The notes beneath the pieces are model-generated. The model did not search any database. It was not told where the DNA came from and saw only the letters and a list, made by a program, of their open reading frames with translations. 64,000 nucleotides of DNA from Onchocerca lupi (lineage: Eukaryota > Nematoda > Chromadorea > Rhabditida > Onchocercidae), in NCBI GenBank assembly GCA_028564675.1, contig JAOVVO010000360.1, positions 16,872 through 80,871 of the forward strand. The letters run 5' to 3'. The stretch's first letter is position 1. Each line of letters begins with the position of its first letter. Positions 53,601 to 64,000 of this stretch are shown here, piece after piece. The translations under genes and the position numbers were made by a program.

Positions 53601-56600
53601 TCTAAAATGACGTAGCTTACCTGGCGATCACTTCACGATCCAGCTTGCTAACTACGCGTAATGTTCCAGATGATCTATCCAGTTTAAATGTATCAATGTT
53701 TCCATTCTCTTCGATCAGATAATAGTCAATAATTCCGTTATCACCTTCATCTACATCAATAGCTGCCACTTGTGTGAATGAGGTTCCAGTTGGTGTATCT
53801 TCCACTATTGCAACTGTGTAATTTTCGGATGTAAATTCCGGAGCATTGTCATTTACTTGAAATAATGAGATTTCAGTACAAAAATTTTAAAACTTGAAAA
53901 GCAAAAAATCCGAAAATCTTCTAAATACATCCTCAAATGTTGCAGGAAGATTTCTAGAAAGGAGGGCTGAAAATTTTATAAAAAAAATTGCAAAAAGCCG
54001 AAAATATAAAATTCTGGAACTGAAATGGAAGAATGGGTGAATAATTGTTGACAATGTCCTGACTAAGAATTTTGGTAGATTTCAAATTGCAATGTATCTT
54101 AATTAGTAAGCAACTTAATAAGGTAATTTGACGATAATAATTAAAAATTTCTGAGATAAATGCTTATGATTCCATATAATTACTAATTTATTCCTAATTT
54201 TTGATTTTTTAAATCAATTTATTTTGTCTGAATGATCGAGTCATCCCAACTATAGTATCCCAAAAGTAATCCTTAAGTCCCATATGAAGTCTTTAAGCCT
54301 CTTAATTTAATTCTTACAATCAGAAGCTTATTTTGATTAAATTATTTGCAACGGTTTGCTTTTTGTTCTTTTGTTTTTCTTTCGTTTTTTTTTTCTTTTT
54401 TTCTGGCTTATTGGTGTCAGGATGATGCAGATTTGATTAAAATAGATCATATATGATGATTCCATTTCCGAACTACGTGTTCTATTTCTTTAGATCTGTA
54501 ATTTCCCCAAGTTAAATGCCTTGAACAACTTATAAGCTGCTGTGGTATTGTTGACTTGAAATCCGAACCGATCATTGAATCTATCCTCAAATAATGATTT
54601 TTTTAAGGATAACCCAAAAGTTCTCAACAATTTCCCTTCTGCAACGCTATCAAGTTTCATTTCACGTTCAGTTTTTAAATTTTGAAAAAAAAAAAGAAAA
54701 AAAGAAGAGAAAACGATTTGAGCTAATTTATTTCAATCCTTTTGTTTAGCAAATCAAATATTTTTGAAGAAACTGGAAGAGACACTTTTCCTTTCATTTT
54801 TCTTTTGAAATTATTGTTGAGGTATGCTAAAGCAGTTAAAGGATGGCAATGGCAATCAAATGAGCAATAATGAGCAATGTGGCAGGAGACTGCAATAACT
54901 ACAGTAAACATTAGCAGCAGTACTGGTAACAATCATTGGTCACATTCAATATCTTTCATTTTGTCAGATTAATTAAGGAAAGAAAATGAAAGAAAGGATG
55001 GATGGACATAATCAGGAAGAAAGTATTTTACGGCTCATTGATCTTTGTACAATTTGTAGTGAGACATACATATACGGAGTTAGGATAAGGCTACTTCCTT
55101 TTTTGCTCTCCCTTTGCTGCTGAATGGATGGAAATCCTCGGATCACCATTTCAGTATACATGCGACTGATTTATCAGCCAATATTGTCTCATTTCTCAGT
55201 TGATGATGAAACGAATAAATGAAAAATTGAAAACTTTCAAGTGTAACTAAAGAGATGGAAAAGATAGGAAAAGAAGAAAGATAAACTATTTTAAAATACG
55301 AGAAATGTAAGAAAAATGAAATATTAGCAGATTGATATTTGCTAAGAAAAAAGATAAGGGAAAAAATTAGAATTAAAAACTTGAAAGAAATACAGAAATA
55401 GAAATTAAGCAACAACAGCAAAAAAAGTCCAAAGATGTAGAAATTATCAATATTTGTTGGGCAAGGATATTGATGATGAAATGAAAGTAAACTTACTGTC
55501 ATCCAGGATAATCTCGAGAAATGTGCTTGCACTAAGTGGATCAGCTGCATGATCGATAACAGTAACATTAAGCAAATAACTACTTCGTTCTTCCCGATCC
55601 AACTCTTCAGCGACTACTATTAAGCCGGTATCCTTATTAATATTAAATTCTTCACTGTCTAAAATATATAAATATTTACAAATGGTTGCTGATGATAATC
55701 AATTTTCTGCTTTAAAACTCTGATTCAATTAGGAAGAATGTTAATTTCTGATAAACAGCTAAGAAACCTTTCAAAAGTCAAGATACATTGTTTCTAAAAA
55801 TTAATTTGAAAATTTAAAGTTTTTTTGCGAAATCAAATTTATTATTTTGACTAATCATGATGAATAGCTGTTAAATTTACCGACGGAATAGGTAAGTTTG
55901 GCATTCTCATGCCTATCCTGATCCTCCGCTTTCAACTGTATTAATTCTGAACCAATCGGGATATTTTCTGGGATATGTATCGTGAATGGATGAGTAAGAA
56001 ATACTGGTGCAGTGTTAATATCGATAACAGTAATAGTTATTGTACAAATGCCCGTTAGACCACCCTTATCAGTTGCTGTTATTATTACACGTAATATATC
56101 ATCCGTACGATCAATTTTACCTGATAACGATAATATGGCTCCCTGCAAGTATTTCACGTTTTGATAGAAACAGCTTTGAAAATTTAAAGAAAAAACTGGC
56201 TTGCACAGAAAAGTATGCTGATGACAATACACTTGCAATATTTGGGTTTTTCATGTTCAGAATTCGACTAATCGAGAGCAATTTTGCCGAATGCCTACGC
56301 TCCCAACACGATTAATTGTAACCTCTAATTATGACTCATTTACGCCCACTTCTACCTCGCAGTCTCGGCCGTCTTAACCGACTAATCCGAACAAAACTTA
56401 ATCTAAGATTGATTAATCATATTTTCAGTATTACCATGTAAGTCTTTTGCAAGTAACAATGAATGATCCATGAAGGAGAACATTACGATGTTATCCTTTT
56501 GTGCTTCACATATTTTCCTATATCTACTCTGCAGAAGTACAGAAGTTTTTGGAATGAATTTAAAATTTTTTAAGATGAAATTGAAATTAAAACAATCAAT

Positions 56601-59600
56601 AAGATATTTGTCCAAGCAAGGGAATAAATTCAGTAAAAATTTAGAATTATGAAAAAAAAAAACCTGATCAGCTGAGTAAATAAGTGAAAAAATGTCTTTG
56701 TCGGCTTTTTCAATACGGTATACTATTTTGTCATCAGTATCATGATCGATAGCTTTTACAGCGATTAATGGCGTTCCAAGGACTTCATTTTCGGCTACCG
56801 TAATATTATAGAAGTTAGGTTCAAAAATCGGTGCATTATCATTGATATCACGAACTGTTATCGTTATCAATAGACTGTCAGACAATGGCGGTTCTCCACC
56901 ATCTTCTGCTTTCACCTTAAATAGAGAAATTTATACCAATTTCAAATTGTGAACAGTTTTTTTCTTCGTGCGAATAATTTACCACAATAAATTTAACAGC
57001 CGAAAATTGTTCTCATTTCCCTTCTATTCCCTTTACCCCTTTCTTCCTTTTCTTCAAAAAATAAACAATTCAACTCGAAGCATTCTGGCTTTCTAGTAGT
57101 AAGTGACAAACTGCTGAAATAAGTAATAATATTCATTGATTATGATCTTCAAACAACAATTTCATCACCTTAAGTATATATTTTTCCTTATTCTCTCGAT
57201 CAAGCTTGCTTGTAGTTGTAATGATTCCTGTAGTTCGATCAATTTGAAATGTCTCATTAGCATTATCTTCTCCTTCTAATTTATAAACAATTCGACCATT
57301 CATGTCATTATCTTCATCGATAGCAAAAATCCGTGTTATTTCAAATCCAATTGGTACATTCTCTTCCACAAATAATTCTTGCTGTGATGCAACAAAATGT
57401 GGTTTCTGGAAAAGTTTCTTGATTAATCAAAGATGAAAATTTCCATATTGTCAATATAATTTTAGGATTCCATTAATTAATAATGACATTAGATAAAAAC
57501 TTTTTTTGGAGAAAGAAAAAGAATTCTAATTCAAATTTGAAGAATCCTCTCAGAAAATGTTAATGGACAAGGAAATGATAAATAATTTGATAAACAGTCA
57601 GTACATGATCATTAATATCGATGATGTATATAGCACAATTGATTGTTGAAAATTGAGCAGGTTGGCCTGAATCCTTGGCTCGCACTAGAAGTGTTGCAGG
57701 ATTGAATCGTGAATCTAGCCTTTGATGCAGTTTTATCCAACCGCTTTCATAATCTATGGAAAACCCATTTACGCTAGATGCCACAATGCTATAACGCACT
57801 TTTCCTGCAATGTATAGCCTAAGTTACTATTGTTAACGAAATGAAAAAATTTGAATTTACTTTGGATATATTTTTTCAGAATGTAAGAGGAAATATACCG
57901 TTTTGTCCCGAATCGTTATCTGATGCTTTTATTCGTAAAATATTGGATGGTATGGTTATGTTTTCCATTATTGTGACATTGCAAAATTCCTAAAATTTTC
58001 ATTGCTTTTAAGAGACTTCATTTAAAAAAATATTTGAATCTCATAAATTTTCTTAAGTTTTAGAAGTAATGTATTTTATTTCTCAAATGCTATTGTAATT
58101 GGAAATGAACATTGTCCCAAATGATGACGATGAAAAAACGGACAAATGATGACTTTTGCAAAATAACCATACTATAATATTTATTGCAGTGAACAAAATG
58201 AATGGGCATTTCTCATTAAATTGATAGATTTTTTTATTAGTCAAATTTACTAGCAAAGCTAAATTTGAATTACTCTAGTCTTGTTCTTAAACATACATAA
58301 TCTACCTTTATTTGGCAAAATAAGCAGAAATTATTAGATTGAATTCAAAATTAGATTTCTGAATAACCTGCTCAAAAACAGGTGCATTATCATTGACATC
58401 AAGAAGATTAATCTCTAGAAGAGCTCTTGATGACATCGGTGGAACTCCTTTATCGGTTGCATATACATATATCCGGATGAGATTCATCAATTCACGGTCC
58501 AGATGCTGTGCTGTTTGGATAACTCCTGTTGAACTATGAATTTGAAGTAATTCAGCACCAGGTTCTTCAGCAATCGAATAAACAATTTCACCGTTCAAAC
58601 CGATATCAAGGTCACGGGCAAAAACTGATGCTAATGTTGTGCCGATCTGGAAATTAAAAGTTCACGAATTGAATCAATGGCAGAAATGCTCCAATATCAT
58701 TTTATTTTTTGTCTTTAACAGAAGGACTGTATCATGAATATTGCATCTCACACTATTTGTGATAATTCTTTCTCATCCTAGTTATATCAAATAAGAGCTA
58801 TTATAAATACTAATCAAATATCTATTATTAGTAATTATCATTGCAATGATTATGCTAATCTTCAAGCAGAAAGCGAAGAAGGTCTTTTGGTCCAAACGTC
58901 TAAACCTAATTGATGCAAGCAATATTTTAAATGCTGTAAATATTTATTTCAACTTCTACTCATTTAAATTGCATCATCCAATGATTAGCGTGTAACACAT
59001 AATTAGTATCAAAAGAAGCTCCTCTCTGTACAACTATTCATTGATAGGCATCTCATAAGTATTTAATTTACGATGTGCCAAGTATAATTATTCACTGGTG
59101 CATCCTCTCGAATTTCAGCATAATAGAAATTGCGTTCGAAAATTGGTGCATTATCCTGGACATCCAGGATTTCCACAATCACCGAACTACTTGCTGACAC
59201 AGATGGATCGAGCCGCTCGTAAGCTGTTACTTTCAATACATGCCGATCCAATGTCTCTCGATCCAGTGCCTTCCCAACTCTGATTCAAATTGAGAAAATA
59301 TGAAAAAAAAATCAAAGGAAAGCTCAGATTTTAGAGTTATTATAATAATATTAACAAGTTAACTGATGGCACTTGCAATTTTATTTTTTGTTTTCAAATT
59401 AAAACCCGAGAAATTTTCGTATTCAAATTTTGAACAAAAAAAAATTTGGAATGTTAATTCAAAGTTACAAATAATGTGAAATAAAAAAAGAAACAGAGTA
59501 TTTAAAATTTAGCAATTTGTTGTTCTGGTATCGAATTAATTACTTTGCAAATAATCAAAATTGATCCAAACTTTTGGAATTCGAATAGCTTTGAGAAAAG

Positions 59601-61290
59601 ATATTTATAAATCAATGGTAATATAGCTACCTAATCTACTCCAGTGTTTCAACTTAAAGCATATTTTGATATAAATAATTTTAAAAATATCCGAATTATT
59701 TCTCAGTTTAGGGTTATCGTGCAATTTTCTAATCTATTTTCTTGCATCACTTTAAAGTTATCGTTGTACGTCAAACACACGCCTCGAAAAATTTATATAT
59801 TTGTTTAAAATAGAAAACTGATGAACACCTAAAATAAGCCAGAAATATGGAAAACTGATGAACACCTAAAATAAGCCAGAAATATGGCAAATTTAGGATC
59901 GGGCATTGGGGGTTTATTCAAAAGCATCGAATAATTCAAGTTGTATTAGTTTTAATTAAGAAAATAATAGAAATAATTAAGGATATTCAAACTTTGAATT
60001 AAATTTTTTCATTTCTATAATATAAAAGAAAAAAAAAGTCACTGGAGACGAAGTGATCACTTACTCGTTTATTGCAAAATGCAGATATGCTAGCAACCAT
60101 ATCTATTTTTTATGTCCATCGTTAATAATGATGAAATTTTCGAAAAAGAAAGTATTTTTAAGTTTCTAGCAGAGAAATTTTCAAACTGATTAAAATCTGT
60201 CGTAGAAAATTGCCAAAAAACGAAGTATCAGGCGAGCAAATTTCGAATTTTAATTTGATGATTTGTAAAAAATGTAAAAAACAATAAGGGATTATCGTCA
60301 CTTCGATAAGGCTGTATCAATGAAAATGAATGAGAAAGTGAAACAGTGGTAATTCATTCATTTTGCATTAGCTGTTATATGGAAAATTAATTATTTATGA
60401 AAATTTTTGAAGCTGAATATCTTTGTTACTTTTGGTCGGATGCTTCTATCTTATCAAAACAAATTCAACAAATCAGAAAAAACTGATTATAAGAAATGCT
60501 TGTAGAGAATAAATTAGTGAATCTCGAAATTTTGCCTTTTTAACTGCAAAGATTAACAACGAGTACATCTTTTATCAATTTAAATTTGTAAAGATTTTGA
60601 TTATTTAAAAATGATGCCATTCTATATTAAAGTGCCGAAAAAGAAATTCCGTGAAATAAGCAGTTAAATAAAAATAAAGAACACATACCTTATTTCTCCG
60701 GAAATGGTGTCTAATGTAAAAATGTTAGCTGAACGAGAATCTTCAGGTGCCACCATAGCATAATACATTGATTCATTAGTGACGTGAGTAGCATGTAATT
60801 TAATAATCAGTGAATTAATTGGTGTATCTTCTGGAATTTCGGTAATGTACCGCTCTTGCTGAAAGTGTATCCGTGGCACCGTTGGATTTCTCCTTCGCAT
60901 CCACCGTTTTGATCGCCTTTTTGTGGCATATTTTTTATGATCCAGAAAAACAGCACTTTGTTGTAAGTTGTTATCAGAACAATTATATGAATATTCCACG
61001 TGCCACGGTTCTACGTAAAAGCACACTCGTTCCTTAGTAAATAGCATACCAGACGAAGAATCCAGGGAAACACTTCGTGAAGTCAGAAAATCTGGTATAT
61101 TACAAGTTATTGCATTGGACCAACGCAGTACTGGTTGACCAGGATGAAGACATGGCGGATAACTGTACGGTAACCATATAGTGCTATTTGCAGTTGGTAT
61201 CAAGCAACCAGCGGTGCAACTGTCAAGTAAAGGAGGGTTAAGGTGAAATGCGGTTGCAATGATTGGTAATGTAATAGCATAAATTGTCAT
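38313..61290 (-). CDS. fmi-1: Flamingo/CELSR atypical cadherin adhesion GPCR
   Basis: Seven-pass cadherin of the Flamingo/Starry night/CELSR family, a plasma-membrane receptor for planar polarity, axon guidance and dendrite patterning. 42 exons from 61290-60689 to 38590-38313 join in one frame of 2651 residues. Order: signal peptide (1-20), furin-like KRRSKRWMRRR (124-134), about nine cadherin repeats (140-1060; linkers such as DVNDNAPVF, DINDNAPIF, DVNDNRPQL), a Flamingo-type spacer, EGF-like modules (1160-1310), laminin G 1 (1310-1500, with DGKWHQITLDYY), EGF (1515-1560), laminin G 2 (1575-1725), EGF and laminin-EGF modules (1727-1900), hormone-receptor motif (1905-1968), GAIN domain (1970-2225), seven transmembrane helices (2255-2490), and a cytoplasmic tail (2491-2651). 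The GPS tripeptide is degenerate (CNFERSGIYTIL). Introns 11 (52915-53172) and 36 (40976-41147) are GC-AG. The ATG lies 12 nt after an acceptor at 61303, which suggests trans-splicing. Confidence 0.95.
39021..39116 (-). other. Possible alternative C-terminal extension of fmi-1 exon 40
   Basis: If the donor at 39116 is not used, exon 40 stays open for 31 more codons and ends at TAA 39023-39021. The added tail contains a hydrophobic run (TAILICTYLL) and then basic residues. Whether it is translated is unknown. Confidence 0.4.
40976..41147 (-). other. GC-AG intron 36 of fmi-1
   Basis: Donor GCAAGT, the classic GC-type consensus, and acceptor TTTTGCAG. It joins TGRTES to NYWMIILCSV in phase 2. 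A GT donor four bases downstream would put transmembrane helix 4 out of frame. Confidence 0.85.
43285..43320. other. Perfect 15-bp hairpin in fmi-1 intron
   Basis: Arms 43285-43299 (GGAAAACGCATTTAC) and 43306-43320 are exact reverse complements with a 6-nt loop, ACAGAA. It lies inside the 214-nt intron (43201-43414) between the hormone-receptor-motif exon and the GAIN exon. Confidence 0.9.
46150..46173. repeat. (AT)n microsatellite
   Basis: About a dozen AT units in the fmi-1 intron between exons 46672-46299 and 46037-45874. Confidence 0.95.
47576..47671. repeat. Duplicated poly-A block
   Basis: Two copies of an A-run followed by GACTGAT, a T-run and GTTA; the A-runs reach over 20 bases. 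It lies in an fmi-1 intron (47532-47776) and is prone to length errors in assembly. Confidence 0.9.
52915..53172 (-). other. GC-AG intron 11 of fmi-1
   Basis: Donor GCATGA at 53172, acceptor AATTACAG at 52915. It joins KLFDIET to DSSQNGVVHI in phase 0, which restores a normal cadherin repeat. No GT donor is available before the in-frame TGA. Confidence 0.85.
59813..59886. repeat. Two-copy 37-bp perfect tandem repeat
   Basis: Unit 59813-59849 is repeated exactly at 59850-59886. It lies in the 1.4-kb first coding-region intron of fmi-1. Confidence 0.95.
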
Positions 61291-63982
61291 TGTTAATTTA
61301 CGCTGTGATTGATAGAAATTCTTTATAGATGAAGTAATGCAAGCTTAATTTTTATCAAATTTTACATTAATATACTGAATTCCAAGGAATCATTGACGTT
61401 AAATATTGTTGACGAAGCATTGTAATAAATTAATTTTCGTTGAGTGAAATTTAAAATACAATTAAGCAGTAAAATAAGTGACCAAGTCTAACAGAGCACC
61501 AAACGGAACAATAAAATAATGGATATTGAAAAGGGGAGGGAATGAAAGGATTAGATGGAGAGAGAAAGTTCACTTCTGGGCGTGTCACTGTGGTCGAGAC
61601 TGAACCAAACGGAAGTGAACCGAAATGATGCTTGACCAAAGAAGGAAAGATTCAGCCTCTTGTCGTGTCTCACTTTTCTATTATTACTACTACTAATACT
61701 GCTGCTATTATGCATCGATTATTATCAGAAACGAAAACAGAAATGTGAAGGCGGAACACCGCTCCTAACATCCAAATTGTAGCGGTGCAGTTGCAACACC
61801 TTAATTCATCATTCACCTGATATACCTATCGAATAATCATCGCTGTATCGAAAGGGCGGCAGCAGCGGCATCCACCAAGCAGAGTATCTCAACTGAAGAT
61901 TCCGTCGTCGTCATCATTTTCATGAATCAAAGAGATAACAGGAATCTCGTCCTCACTGAATCCGGCAACTGCAGTTAGCATAGAAGAGGAAGCCAGAAGA
62001 ATGTGGACAACACGAAAAAATGTAGACTGTCATTTCAAGGAAATATGATGCACGCTGATGAACTTTAATAGAAAGGAACCCCCTAAAAAGCCACATTGCA
62101 TCTGTATATGAAAGTGACACTTCAGAAGTTTGATAATGCATTTGGATATGCAAGAAATTATTGAAGGATATCACATTGGTAAACTTTGCCTGGAAACATG
62201 AAGCTGATAAAACATCACAGTGCACTCGAACAGTAAGAAAACCTATTTAATATTCAAGTAGGATTGCAAAATTATTTAATTGAACGATTTAATTATCATA
62301 CATATCATTAAGATAATAAAAATCTCTCGCTACATATCTTGACAAAGGCTTTTCAATATTGTAATTGTGAATAAGTAATATCGTGAAATATGGAATATGA
62401 AAGAAGCGAAGTCAAAAAGAGCAGTTATTCGATAAGATGAAGACAACATCAATTCGTTTCAACAAAAAAATGGTTGATGATTCTTTGCTTAGTGGATTAT
62501 TGTGTGTATGCGAAAAAAAAAAGACTTTAACATATTCATTTCATTTTTATTTTTCCAATTCAATGGAACTATTAAATCATAATTATATTTATTTAATAAG
62601 GATATAGGTGATGTGAAACGACAAAATAACCGATTGCCTTCCCTTCCTTTCTTCTTTATATTTCTTCTTACAATCGGTTGATTTTCAGTTATAAAAGCTG
62701 GCCCAGTAAAATCCGTTTCCAAGACAACTTTCACTGTCGATTACGATGCGTCATTCTTTTCGTGAATTGAAATCGCTTTGATGATAATCGATGTTGTTTT
62801 TTCCTACCACTCCTCATTGTTCTGTCATGTCTTTTCGAAAATCAGAACCTTCAAATAATAAATTAGAAAAATGAAATGCAGTAAACCGACAAATTGTTTC
62901 TCAAAGTCGAACGCAATCAGAACTTTCTATAAATATGTATACAGAATTCAATAAAACTTACGATGTTTCTGTGTGTAAAATAATAACGCGGATTTTGTTA
63001 TTGTAATCAATCAACCGTGCGAGTGAAATCGAAACGGTAAAGAAAATCGGAACATTGCAACTTACACAGGAAATGGAGTTGAATGCCATAAACAACTTTC
63101 AGGTAGACTAGCTTATTTAAAATGCTAACATATTAACTCGGTGATACTCCGGTAATCGTTATCAGCATTTCTAATTTAATAGATTACATCAAGCAAATCT
63201 TAAGAGTGCATTAGAGTAGAACAACACCATGATGAATGGATATCAGTCGGAATAAATGCTTTAATCAAGCTAAGCATTTAACGAATTTATGGTGAAGTGT
63301 TTTGACCATTCGTCTCATCAATATGCGTTTGGGCTGACACTATCAAATTGGTCCTATTGATGGATTTTCATTGTATTCGGAAAATTGCATCCCTTGTCCG
63401 AAAAGCTATAAATTTTGCATAGAAGTTCTTTTTCTAATCATGGGCATCCTATCACAGATTCCTCTCTCAATACGTCGAAATATGCTTGCAACAAAGCTAG
63501 AGTCAACTTAGACTTTATAAAAGATATCTAAAATTACTTCCTCTCCGGAATCAAACCATTTCTACATCTTGAATTTGCAAATCTCAACAGTTGGATCTTT
63601 ACAAAGCAGATGACAAATGACTATCAGGAAATAAACTCTTCATTTTGAAATTGTCCACCTTATCGCGCCATTGCAACTGTTCAAATATTATGAAGAAAAA
63701 AAAGGTGAAACCGATATAACTTTCAATATTTTATTATCAAAATTTTTCTTACACCATTTGGAATATCTGGTGAAGAATGTAAATGAACCCATGTATGTAA
63801 ATTACAACTGCAAAGACTTACACAAAAGACTTTTTCATGTAAAATGAGATGCAAAATTTCGTATGAAATTAAAATACTTTGGAAAGTTCCGATTTAATTC
63901 AATTTCAAAATATTTAAAACTGCAACATTTAAAATGTACAAAATGAGATCTGAAAACGAAAAAAGGCAAATGATTCAAATAT
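61291..63982. other. fmi-1 upstream region
   Basis: 2.7 kb upstream of the fmi-1 start. A splice acceptor at 61303-61304 leaves a 12-nt leader, so a 5'-UTR exon or trans-spliced leader is likely. Short trinucleotide runs (ACT/TGC type near 61680-61715, GTCGTC near 61900) occur in a more GC-rich patch at 61500-62000 that may be the promoter. No other gene is visible. Confidence 0.5.
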
Positions 63983-64000
63983 AGATCGGAAGAGCGGTTC
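63983..64000 (+). other. Illumina paired-end adapter (sequencing artefact)
   Basis: AGATCGGAAGAGCGGTTC is the start of the Illumina paired-end adapter. It occupies the exact last 18 bases, so it is untrimmed read sequence carried into the assembly and not genomic. Confidence 0.93.

Noticed and set aside
55143..55568. 141-codon minus-strand frame (MLLLSIMQLIHL...)
   Set aside because: It is mostly the intron following fmi-1 exon 55658-55497, read out of frame; the hydrophobicity comes from T-rich intron sequence.
1..64000. tRNA, rRNA, spliced-leader RNA, CRISPR or intact transposon
   Set aside because: I looked for conserved tRNA B-box, the common nematode SL1 sequence, regular repeat-spacer arrays and transposase or reverse-transcriptase motifs and saw none I could support by eye; a covariance-model and repeat-library scan would be decisive.

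Overview
The window is a stretch of nematode nuclear genome. It is AT-rich and intron-dense, with many introns of 50-350 bp and splice acceptors of the TTTTCAG/TTTTTAG type. Several start codons lie 8-15 nt after an acceptor, which suggests spliced-leader trans-splicing. The proteins are typical animal proteins. The style fits a spirurid/filarial (clade III) nematode, but that is inference and I cannot name a species. The last 18 bases are Illumina paired-end adapter, so the right edge is an artefactual contig end in a short-read draft assembly.

Layout: (1) 213-10047 (+), a 5'-truncated multi-exon gene for a TARBP1/Trm3-like tRNA 2'-O-ribose methyltransferase with a C-terminal SPOUT domain. 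(2) 11440-16476 (+), an ER protein disulfide isomerase of the PDIA5/PDIR type, with one degenerate and four CxxC thioredoxin domains. (3) 16477-19791, a convergent intergenic stretch holding two near-identical 34-nt elements. (4) 19792-28472 (-), a KDM3/JMJD1-type JmjC histone demethylase. (5) 28473-32204, a divergent upstream region with a degenerate repeat array and a palindrome. (6) 32205-34106 (+), a very divergent CDK1-like kinase that lacks the Gly-loop glycines, the DFG glycine and the T-loop threonine. (7) 35008-35802 (-), a single-exon, probably secreted, proline-rich protein of unknown function. (8) 38313-61290 (-), a complete 42-exon Flamingo/CELSR (fmi-1-like) atypical cadherin adhesion GPCR. 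Joining all 42 exons by hand leaves one open frame of 2651 residues. (9) 61291-63982, the fmi-1 upstream region, then the adapter.

The genes are not a functional cluster: RNA modification, ER folding, chromatin, a kinase and planar-polarity/axon adhesion sit side by side as ordinary neighbours. I found no rRNA, tRNA, CRISPR, intact transposon or bacterial-type operon, and no clear new biological system. The most unusual items are the eroded CDK paralog, the twin terminal-exon-like elements at 17.75 and 18.30 kb, three GC-AG introns in two neighbouring genes, the extra catalytic domain in the PDI, two strong intronic hairpins, and the FMI receptor's degenerate GPS site.
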